DNA of 64,000 nt from the NCBI RefSeq assembly GCF_963259705.1, contig NC_081861.1, positions 102,791,726 through 102,855,725 of the forward strand, read 5' to 3'. Under the pieces are notes generated by a model. The model was given only the letters and a program-made list of their open reading frames with translations, did not search any database and was not told the DNA's origin. Each line of letters begins with the position of its first letter. The first letter of the stretch is position 1. Of this stretch, positions 54,825-64,000 are shown one piece after another. Both the position numbers and the translations under genes were made by a program. The DNA comes from Myotis daubentonii. Taxonomy: Eukaryota; Chordata; Mammalia; Chiroptera; Vespertilionidae.

Positions 54825-57800
54825 ATTCTTTACTGCTGAAAGTATTACATATGTTCCCAGTTTTTCCCCATTGTTCCTGTCTAGCCCATCCTCATCCCCC
54901 ACCCTGGCCTTCACCATCCAATTGTCTGTGTCCATGGGTTATATATATATGCATATAAGTTCTTTGGTTGATATCTTCCTACCCACCCACCCACACAAGT
55001 GTTGCCTCTGAGATTTGATAGTCTATTCCATGTTTCTACGTTTCTGGATCTATTTTGTTTATCAGTTTATTTTGTTCATTAGATTTCACATATGAGTGAG
55101 ATCATGTGGTACTTGTCTTTCCTGACGGCTTATTTCACTTAGCATAATTCTCTCCATACTGTTTTTCTTAATGGCTGCACCAGTCTGCATTTCCACTAGC
55201 AGTGTACCAGGAGTCTCTTTTCTCCACATCCTCATAAGCACTTGTTATTTGTTGATTTGTTGATGGTAGCCATATGACAGGCGTCATCAATGACAATACT
55301 TCATTGTCATTGTAATTTCCATCACTCTGATGATTAGTGACTAAGCATTTTTTTATATGTCTCTTGACCATCTGTATGCCCACTTTGGAGAAGTGTCTAT
55401 TTAGGTCCTTTGGCCATTTTCAAATTGGATTGTTTGTCTACCTTTTGTTAAGTTGTATAAGTTCCTTATATATTTTGGATATTAACCCTTTATTGGATGT
55501 ATCATTGCCAAATATGTTCTCCCATAATGTGGGCTCCTTTTCATTTTGTTGATGGTTTCTTTTGCTGTGCATAAACTTTTTATTTTGAGGTAGTTCCATT
55601 TGTTTATTTTATCTTTTGTTTTCCTCACCATAGAAGGTGTATTCCAAAGCATATTGCTATGAGAGGTTCTGAGATTTTGCTGCCTATTATTTCTTCTAGG
55701 ATTTTTATGGTTTCACAACTTATATTTAAATCTTTTATCCATCTTGCGTTTATTCTTGTTTGTAATGTAAATTGTTTGTCTAGTTTCATTTTTTTTGTAT
55801 GTATCTGTCCAATTTTCCCAGCACCTTTTATTGAAGAGATTGTCTTGACTCCATTGCATGCTCCTGCCTCCTTTGTCAAATATTAATTGAGTGTAATAGT
55901 GTGGGTTGATTTCTGGGGTCTCTGTTCTCTTCCAATGATCTATATGCCTGCTCCTGTGCCAGTATGAGGCTATTTTGATTATAGTGTCCTTATGGGAGTT
56001 GTTTTTTTTGTAGATAACAAATTTCTTTTCTCTTGCTACTTTTTGGATTCTCTCTTTGTCTTTAATTTTTGGCATTTTAATTATGATGTGTCTGGGTGTG
56101 AGCCTGTTTGGGTTCTTCTTGCTTGTGATTCTGTGTGCCTCCTGAATTTCTGTGATTTATTCCTTCACCAGGTTAGGGACATTTTCTGCCATTATTTCTT
56201 CAAACAGGTTCTCTATCCCTTGCTCACTTTCTTCTCCTTTGGATACTCCTATTATGTGGATATTGTTATGTTTTATGTTGTTCCACAGCTCCCTTAAGCT
56301 GTCCTGCTTTTTAATTTTTTTTTTTTTTTGGTTCTCTAATTGCATGTTTTCTGCCCTGTCTTCTAATTCAATGATCCAATCCTTGGCTTCTCCTAATCTG
56401 CTGTGTATTTCTTCCAATGTGTTCTTTTTTTATTAAATATATTTTATTGATTTTTTACAGAGAGGAAGGGAGATAGAGAGGGATAGAGAGTTAGAAAAAT
56501 CGATGAGAGAGAAACATTGATTCAGCTGCTTCCTGCACACTCCCTACTGGGGATATGCCCACAACCAAGGTACATGCCCTTGACTGGAATCGAACCTGGG
56601 ACCCTACAGTCTGCATGCCCACGCTCTATCCACTGAGCCAAACCAGTTAGGGCTCCAATGTGTTCTTTATTAGGGCTATGTCATTCTTCATTTCTGATTG
56701 GTCATTTTTCTTAGTTTCCATCTCTTTTCTCATGCTGTTGAGCATCCTTGTTGTCATTATTCTGAACTCTATAGCTGGCAAATTTCTTATCTCAAATTCA
56801 TTTAGCTCTTCTGAAGAATTCTCTTGTTCTTTGATTTGTGGCTTGTTTTTATTTTGTCTTCCATTTTGGATGCCTGTTTGGAATTGTGCCTTTGTATTAG
56901 GTAGATCTGTTATGACTCCCAGTGTCTGGTGCAGGACAATTTCATATGCTATTTGTGACTACCCCTGAACACCCTGTTTAGAGCTATCAGCAGTCCAAAG
57001 CTTGTGGTTCCCACTGTTGGAGCTGTGTGCTTTTGGAAAGGACCAAGATATGTACCAAGGTCTGCTTTTCCTAGCTCTGGGTCCAGAGTTGGATCAGGCA
57101 AAGTCTCAAAGCATCTAGAGATCTGCCTTGGCCTGTTATTTGATTGTTACTCTGAGTATAAATTTTCCTTAGGCTACAGACCACAGCAAGTGGTAGACTC
57201 CACAGGGTGGGGTAAGAGGTTTTTCAACAGGGTGATGCAATTGCTTCTCTTCCAGGCAAAGTTAAGGTCTGCCTAATAAATATGTCCTCTGCAGTATGAG
57301 GGAAGGACTCATCATAGGAAACTGGGTTGGCTGCCTTCTGAGCTATAACCCCAGAGTTCCCACCCCTGGATTATCCTCACACAGCTTTCTTCCACTCTGC
57401 CCTTCCTCTGCTGGAGCCCAAGGTGAATGGCCACACACTAAATCTTATGCATTAGTCCTTTAAGAAAGTGCCTGCATTTTCAGCCTTCTTTCACTGGCAT
57501 TCAGCAACCCTGCTGTTTTTTACAACCAGATGTTATGTGGGCATCTTTCTCAATTCTGGTGCTCTGGACTTTGGAACTGAGTTTGGTTTATAGCCCCCAG
57601 AGTTTTCAACGGGAACCTGAGATATCCCTCTGGAATTTTAGCTGCTGCCTGTGGGAACCCAGCCAGCCCTGTCACTCCTCCACACTTCCTACAAGTTTCT
57701 ATGTGGTCTCCACTTTCAGTCCTTGGTTATCAGGGTTCTCTCCAGCTAGTCTTCAGTTGATTATTCAAGATGGTTTTTTTCCTATATTTTAGTGGTAAGT

Positions 57801-57860
57801 CCAGTTTGGTCCTGGGAAAGTGTCACTATAGCTTCCACTTAATCTGCCATCATTTTGGAA
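54825..57860 (-). mobile_element. LINE-1 with 3' end, ORF1 and 5'UTR but most of ORF2 deleted, antisense
   Basis: Runs from the 3'UTR (ttctttactgctgaaagtatt) through a first internal jump near 55160 and the ORF2 C-terminal half. Near 55985 ORF2 text (gaggctattttgattatag) changes straight into ORF1 C-terminal text (tatgggagttg...aacaaatttc). ORF1 runs to about 56900, then a 5'UTR to catcattttggaactc. The endonuclease and RT core are missing. Old, with many stops. A SINE sits in ORF1. Confidence 0.8.
56431..56654 (-). mobile_element. VES SINE in L1 ORF1
   Basis: Antisense copy with tail tattaaatatattttattgat and head ccactgagccaaaccagttaggg. Target duplication ccaatgtgttcttt at 56414 and 56655. 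Confidence 0.94.
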
Positions 57861-58303
57861 CTCAAAGCAAATAATCTTTAATTACAATATGATCACAGTG
57901 AATTTTAGTTAATGTCCAGGTTTTAATATTTAAATTTATTCCCATTTCAACATCTACCCACTATTTAGAAAATTGAAAGAGAATATCCTAGAGCAGTGCT
58001 ATCAAATAAAAAATGTAAAGTGAGCATGTAAGCCATTTTTAATTATACTTTTTATTAAGCTGTTCTTTTATATCAATTCTACAAAATTGCATGCTTTATA
58101 AACATTTTTAAAAGATATAATTTCATAAATAATTAATATTCTGCTAATTTTATTTTGAATAGTAAATGCCAAATATTCTGTTTTTGTTTTTTAATGTTTT
58201 ATTGTACTTTGTTAAAAAAGAAAAATTGTATATTTTTATGAGTAAATTTAATGTGGTGAAATTAAAAATGGAAAAACATTTTATTGGGATAATTATAGAT
58301 TTA
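57861..58303. other. No gene recognised
   Basis: AT-rich. Short overlapping open frames on both strands at 58150-58348 have low-complexity products and are not convincing. Confidence 0.5.
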
Positions 58304-58898
58304 CTAGTGTTCCAGTGCACAGATTTGTGCACATTGAAAGAAAATTAATTAGAAGAAATGTTTTAATATTGCTATTTGTGTCTTGCTAATGAAAAGAAAA
58401 TAGGATTCTACCGAGTCTCCTATCTACCTACTCCAGGACTTCTGTGAGGATCAAATGAGATGAAGCATGGGATAACGCTTCACAAAGATTTTGTTAATCT
58501 GTAAAATACTTGCACCTGACTATAAAGCAAGTCAAGTTCCTGGGCTGAAAAAACTCCAAGGATGCTAGGGAGAGGAAGATAGACATTGTTATGTGACATC
58601 ATTATCCAGCACCCACAGCCACCATTTCCAGGCTGCACTGGGCTGTGGGCTGCATTTTGTGCCATGGGGTCTTGGCACCATTGGCTGAGATTTGGTGGGG
58701 TATAGCTCCAGGATGGTGGTGGGGGCAGTGCCCCACTTGGGGGAAGTTGAGTGTTGGTTTGTTGGCGCAAGGTCCATGGTGTCTTTTATTTTTAAATGGC
58801 CAGTGCGTGTCATGGCAGCTCCTGTGTTGAGCATCTTCCCCCTGGTGGTCAGTGCGCATCATAGCTACTGGTCAGATGAACAGATATATATATATATT
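58304..58898 (-). mobile_element. Helitron (HeliBat N2-like), antisense, diverged
   Basis: CTAG at 58304-58307 with gttccagtgcacagatttgtgcac. The right side carries ccccctggtggtcagtgcgcatcatagctactggtc, the complement of the 5' part of the Helitron at 62406. The 5' terminus is a TA-rich tract, so the right boundary is approximate. The interior (58590-58800) is GC-rich with no recognised exon. Confidence 0.82.
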
Positions 58899-58949
58899 CA
58901 GTTGAAAGAATAAATGTAGAGAGTTGCTATGTACGCTTTACCAAATTAC

Positions 58950-60335
58950 CAGTCAGCATACTTTCATAGATCCAATTCACCAATCTTTTAAAGATATATA
59001 TGGCTTTACTTATAGTCGTGTGAGTGTATTTAGTCTTGTACAATTTTATTGCATGTGTGGATTTGTGTATCCATCATCATAGTCAAGACAGTGAACAGTT
59101 CCACATTGCAAGGATTACTTGTCCTTCCTTTTTATAGACACTTAACTCCTACCCACCCACCCCACTTCTTGGCAACCACTAGTCATTTATCCATCTCTAT
59201 AATTTATTTCAAAAATATTATATGGATGGAGTCATAAAATTAGTGAACTTTGGCATAGACAGTTTTTTAACTAACCATAATTCCCTATAGATTCATCTAA
59301 GTTGGTTCACTCCTTTTTGTTGATGAGTGGTACACCCATTGAATGATATGTGGTCTGTTTCTTTCTTTTGGCTCTTATAAATAAAGTTTATATGAAGACA
59401 AAATTTTATTTCTCTAGAATAAATGCCCAAGAATGTAATCGATGAGTTGTATAAAGGGCTTGTTTAGTTTTCCAATTAACTAGCAAACTGTTTTACAGGA
59501 TGGCTGTATCAGTTTATATTTCCACCATCAATGTGTGAATGATTCAGGTTATTTGTATCCTTGTCAGCATTTCATATTGTCACTATTCATTATTTTAGCC
59601 ATTCTGATAGGTGTAGTTTTAATTTCATTTCTCTCATGAATAATTATATTGAACACATTTTCATGTGTTTACCTGTTATCTGTATATCCTCTTTAGTGAA
59701 ATGTGTTTGTGGGTTTTGCCTGTTTTCTAGTTGCATTGCTTGTTTATTTTACTGTTGAGTTTTGCAAGTTTTTTATATATTCTGGATACTAATTCTTATC
59801 AGATATGTTTTTTGTAAATATTTTCTCCAAGACATAATTTGTTTTTCTATCCTTTTCCCATGAGCTTTCACAGAATTAAAGCTTTTAATTTTGATGAGAT
59901 CCAATTTATCATTTTTTCCCATTTATATATTGGTCCTTTGCTGTCAGCTCTCATAATTATTTTCCTGGTCCCAGAGACTAGAGAATTTCTTTAATAATTT
60001 TTTCTAAAAGTTTTATAGTTTTATGTGTTACATTTAAATCTATGATCAATTTTGAAATTTTTCTTCTTTAAGGTACGGTTTCCCTTCATTTATGTCTAAT
60101 TACTGTACCACAAACTCAATTGGTTTTCCATATTTGTCAAAAATCAGTTGGGAATATTTGTATGGGTCTCTTTTTAGAACCTCTGTTCTGCTGCATTGAT
60201 CTTTGTATCTATCCACAAATAAACACTATCTTGATTAATGTAGCTATATAGTAAAATAATATCAGAGTGTGGTTTACTCTACATTGTTCTTTTTTGTCAA
60301 TTTTATTTTAGCTACTTAGGTCTTATGACTTTTCA
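58950..60335 (-). mobile_element. Ancient LINE-1 (L1M-type) 3' half, antisense
   Basis: Characteristic old L1 complement, such as gtatccatcatcatagtcaag, ttcttggcaaccactagtc and gttcactcctttttgttgatgag. No frame is preserved. Confidence 0.8.
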
Positions 60336-60339
60336 CATG

Positions 60340-60605
60340 CAGGCATATCTCAGTGATATTGCAGGTTTTGGTTCCAGACCATCAAAATGAAATGAATAAC
60401 TCAATAAAACTAATTATATTTTTTTTGTTTCCAAGTGAATATTACAATTATGTCAATACTTAAATGTAGTCTATTAATTGTGCAAAAACATTATGTCTAA
60501 AAAACAATGCACATGCCTAAATATAAAATGCGTTATTGCTAAAAATTGTTAACAATTATCTGAGCCTTCAGAAACTCATAATGGAGAGTCTTACCATCAA
60601 TTTGT
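60340..60605. mobile_element. Tigger1-type remnant
   Basis: Begins gcaggcatatctcagtgatattg, then gttccagaccatcaaaatgaaatg, cattatgtctaaaaaacaatg and tctgagccttcagaaactc, in Tigger1 order. The second terminus is missing. Confidence 0.82.
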
Positions 60606-61024
60606 GAAACATATAATATCAGCCAAGCCTGGGGCCCAAAACAGGAAGTGCCTGACATTGACATGCACTGGAGTCCCTCTAAAGAGGCCCCAGAACCAAC
60701 AAAGCTTTTGGCTGGCTTCAGACCATATTAGAACATGACAAAATTAGCTCCAGAGACGGCACACCAATGGAGGTCTTGGCAGGCACCATAACCTGCTAGG
60801 GTGAATTCCTCCTTGGGAGATCAACCCACTAAAGCAGCTCATACACTGTAGATTGGGTCAATACTAACAGGCAGGCAGCCTAGGGGTCAATTTTGAATTA
60901 TTTTTTTCCCATAAGGTTTGGTTTCCCCTCATTTTTTCTCTAATTGCTGTGCCACAAACTCCATTGGTTTTCCATATTTGTCAAAAATCAGTTTGGGGTT
61001 GACCAACAGCAATTAAGACTCGAT
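60606..61024. other. Possible L1 5'UTR piece and a repeat of an L1M segment
   Basis: 60606-60900 is moderately GC-rich, with a resemblance to L1 5'UTR but no firm match. 60905-61010 repeats, with divergence, the antisense L1M text at 60070-60160 (accacaaactc...attggttttccatatttgtc). Confidence 0.5.
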
Positions 61025-61193
61025 TACTAAACATAATGCACTTTAGGTCCATCTATGCTGTAACAAATGTTAAGTTTCACTCCTTTTTTAGGCTGAGTAA
61101 TATTCCATTGTATATATGTATCACAGTTTTTTATCCATTCATCTATTGATGGGCACTTGGGTTGCTTCCATATATTGGCTATTGTAACAGGAG
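61025..61193 (-). mobile_element. LINE-1 ORF2-end fragment, antisense
   Basis: taggtccatctatgctgtaac, attccattgtatatatgtatc and gatgggcacttgggttgc are the complement of the L1 ORF2 C-terminus. It stops at tattggctattgtaac, where a sense L1 begins. Confidence 0.8.
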
Positions 61194-62402
61194 GGCTCAC
61201 ATAAGCTACACAAGGGACATTCCTCAAGCACCCAGCTTAGGTACTCAACCCATATTACATAAGATCACCTACCCAGACTGAGAGCTACAGAAAATCCACT
61301 GACTACATAGAAATAAACCCTGAGAAGCAGCCAAAATAAGGAGACAAAGAAATATGTTATAAAGGAATAGAAGAAATCTCCAGATAAAGAAATTAATGAA
61401 ATGCAGACAAGCAATCTAGTAGATACAAAGTTAAAAACAATGGTTATAAGGATGCTCAAGGAAATTAGGGATAAAATGCATTAACTCAGTGAGACCTTCT
61501 ACATACAGATAGTAAGCATAAAAAAGGACATGGGAACCATAATAAAGAACCAGCAGAAATGAAAAATACAATATCTGAATGAAGACTGCATTACAAGGAA
61601 TCAATATTAGATTAGACGAATCGACAATTTGGAAGACAAGGTAGCAGAAAACACCTAATCAGAGCAGAAAAAACAAAAAAGAATTTTAAAAAAGGAGGCT
61701 AGTTTAAAGTACCTTTGGTAAAGCATGAAGCATAACAACATCCACAGCATAAGGGTACCAGAAAGAGAAAAGAGCGATAAAGACAATAAGAACATATTTG
61801 AAAAAACAGTGATTGAAAACTTTCATAATATGGTGAAGGAAAAATATATACAACTCTAGGATGTGTAGAGAGTCCCAAACAAGATGAACCCAAAGAGGAC
61901 CACACCAACACAAGTCACAATTAAAATGAAAAAGGTTAAAAATGGAGATGAATCTTAAAAGCAGCAAGAAAGTTATCTACAAGGGAGTGCCCATAGAATG
62001 CCAACTGATTTTCCAACAGAAACTTTTCAGGCCAGAACAGATTGTAACGAAATACTCAAAGTGATGAAAAGCAAGGACCTACAACCAAGACTACTCTACC
62101 TAGCAAGGCTATCATTTAAAATTGAAGGAGAAATAAATAGCTTCACAGACAGTAAAAAACTAAAGGTGTTAATTACAAACAAAAGTCATGAACTGAATGG
62201 TTTCATAGGTGAATTTTAGCAAACATTCCAAGAAGAATTAACATCTATTGTCCTCAAATTCATCCAAAAATTTCAACAGGAGAAGGACAACATCACTCAT
62301 TTTATGAGGCCGGAATTATTCTGATTCCAAACCCACAAAAACACAATACAAAGAAATAACATTATAGGCCAATATACTCAACAAAATATTAGCAAACTGA
62401 AC

Positions 62403-62446
<44 letters not shown>

Positions 62447-64000
62447 AAAAGCCTAAGCGACCAGTCAACCAGTTGACTGGTTCACTGGTTGCTATGATGT
62501 GCACTGACCTCCAGGGGGCTGACATTCAACGCAGGAGCTGCCCCTTGGTTGTCAGTGTGCTCCCACAGCGAGAGTGCCGCTCAGCTGACCAACAGGCGCC
62601 AGACACAGGGCTCACAGTTGGCTGCCGCAGCCCAAAGACTGCAGCAGAACATCAGCGAGCCTTCCGAGCAGAGGCGGTGGCAGGCACAGCCAGGCCAGGA
62701 TGAGCAGGAGCAGCAGGCAGGAGAGGCAAGTGGCGTTGGACTGCTGGTTTCAGCCCGATCCCTGCAGGCCACATGAAGGGACCCCACCAGTGCATGAATC
62801 TGTGCACTGGGCCTCTAGTATATTATAAAGATCATACACCATTGTCAAGTGAGACTTGTTTCTGGGGTACAATGATGATTCAATATTCTTAAGTCAATTA
62901 ATGTGATACACCACACAAACAAAATGAATGATAAAAATCACCCAACCATATCTAAGATGCAGAAGAAGCATTTGAAAAAACTCAGACTCCATTTATGATA
63001 AAAATTATCAGTAAAGTGGGAATAGAAGTAACATACCTCAACATAATACAGATCATATATGACAAAGCTACAGCTAACATCACACTAAACAGGGAAAAAC
63101 TAAAAGCATTTCCCTTAAGATCAGTAATAAGACAGGGATGTCCAATTTTACCACTGTTGTTCAACATAGAATTGGAAGTCCTAGCCATAGAATACAAGAA
63201 GAAGAATGAACGGTATCAAATTAAAAAGCAAGAAGTAAAACTGTCATTATTTGTAGATGACATGATACGATATATAGAGAACCCTAAAGACTACATGAAA
63301 AACTATTAGAACTGATAAATACATTCAGTAAAGTAGCAAGATACAAAATATTCATAAAATCATTGCATTTTTACACACCAATTATAAACTATCAGAAATA
63401 GAGTCTAAGAGAGCAATACACATTGCACACACAAAATCAAGGAATATATCTCATAATGCAGGGAAGAGACCTATACTCAGAAAATTATAAGATATTGAAG
63501 AAATCAATTGAAGAAAATACAAATAAATGGAAGCATATACTGTGTTCATGGACAAGAAGCATTAACACCATAAAAATGTCCATACTGCCCAAAGCAATCT
63601 ATAAATTTAAGGCGATTTCCATCAAGATACCTGTGGAATTTCTCACAGAATTAGAACAAATAATGGAAAAAATTGTATGGAACTATGAAAGACCCCAGAT
63701 AGCCACAGCAATCTTGAAAAAGATCAAAGTTGGAGGTATAATGCTACCTGATATCATACAATACTACAAGGCTATAGCAATTAAAAAAGCATTGTACTGG
63801 CATAAAACCAAATACATCAATCAAAGAGACAAACCCACACCCATATGATCAATTAATCTATGACAAGGTAGGCAATAACATACAATGGGCTAAAGACAGT
63901 TTATTCAATATATGTTATTGGGTAAATTGGACAGATACATGCAAAAAATGAAGCTAGATCACTTTCTCATACATACAAAAGAATAAACTCAAAATAGATT
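61194..64000 (+). pseudogene. Old LINE-1, sense, ORF1 plus RT part, runs off the window
   Basis: 5'UTR from 61194, then decayed ORF1 (about 61330-62170; LLYLARLSFKIEG is readable near 62090). It passes directly into the RT region near 62185 (ttcataggtgaattttagc), so the endonuclease part of ORF2 is missing. The RT palm at 62995-63309 includes a VDD catalytic variant ([15 protein letters not shown]) after [13 protein letters not shown]. 63423-63848 continues post-RT. A Helitron splits it at 62406. Many stops. The 3' end lies beyond 64000. Confidence 0.85.
62406..62818 (+). mobile_element. Helitron (HeliBat N2-like), with expanded TCTA 5' end
   Basis: The 5' end is an ATCT tetranucleotide run (62405-62446) leading into ataaaagcctaagcgaccag. 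The 3' end has a hairpin (agtgcatgaatctgtgcact) and CTAG at 62815-62818. A62405 and T62819 flank it. The normal Helitron start TCTAT has grown into a microsatellite. No transposase is encoded. Confidence 0.92.

Overview
The window looks like a gene-poor stretch of a vespertilionid (evening) bat genome. The evidence is its repeat content: many tRNA-derived VES-type SINEs, a dozen HeliBat-type Helitrons, a SPIN hAT element with perfect target-site duplications, another non-autonomous hAT, a split mariner MITE and layered LINE-1 copies. I found no host protein-coding gene, no functional tRNA or rRNA gene and no CRISPR array. The only long intact reading frames are the ORF1 genes of two retroposons. 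Family names come from recognising the sequence, not from a database search.

Layout. 1-3.0 kb: SINE, unassigned DNA, then two Helitrons joined end to end with an exon-like insert. 3.0-7.4 kb: old L1 remnants with SINEs and a hAT. 8.1-11.2 kb: two abutting Helitrons, the larger with exon-like pieces and a minisatellite. 13.5-25.9 kb: a nested stack. An old sense L1 was split by an antisense LTR retrovirus-like element (two LTRs, PBS and PPT visible), which was itself split by a younger L1 carrying a SINE. The same old L1 was also split by an intact ORF1-only element. 25.9-30.7 kb: older L1 holding an ORF1-plus-L1-tail chimera and a Helitron with a tandem CCATCTTG array. 31.2-39.8 kb: a nearly complete antisense L1 holding two SINEs, a second L1 tail, a Helitron and an ORF1-only element. 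41.4-43.6 kb: mariner MITE broken by three Helitrons. 43.6-48.5 kb: ancient repeats (MER5A, Tigger, MIR), L1 tails, SPIN. 48.5-50.4 kb: second intact ORF1-only element. 50.7-53.2 kb: Tigger split by a gammaretrovirus-like insertion that may be a processed copy. 53.4-64 kb: stacked L1 tails, an ORF2-deleted L1, two more Helitrons, ancient L1/Tigger, and an L1 that runs off the window end.

The most interesting system is a family of L1-derived units that carry a 5'UTR with a YY1-like site, an ORF1 gene and a 3' tail but no ORF2 (HAL1-like). There are four in 64 kb: two with intact 282-codon ORF1 differing at seven residues, and two decayed ones. Such elements would supply their own RNA-binding chaperone and would have to borrow reverse transcriptase from a full L1. 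The coiled-coil segment of the ORF1 proteins differs between copies by whole heptads (+7 and +21 residues). The second theme is Helitrons fused tail to head at exact termini, with minisatellites and exon-like cargo.
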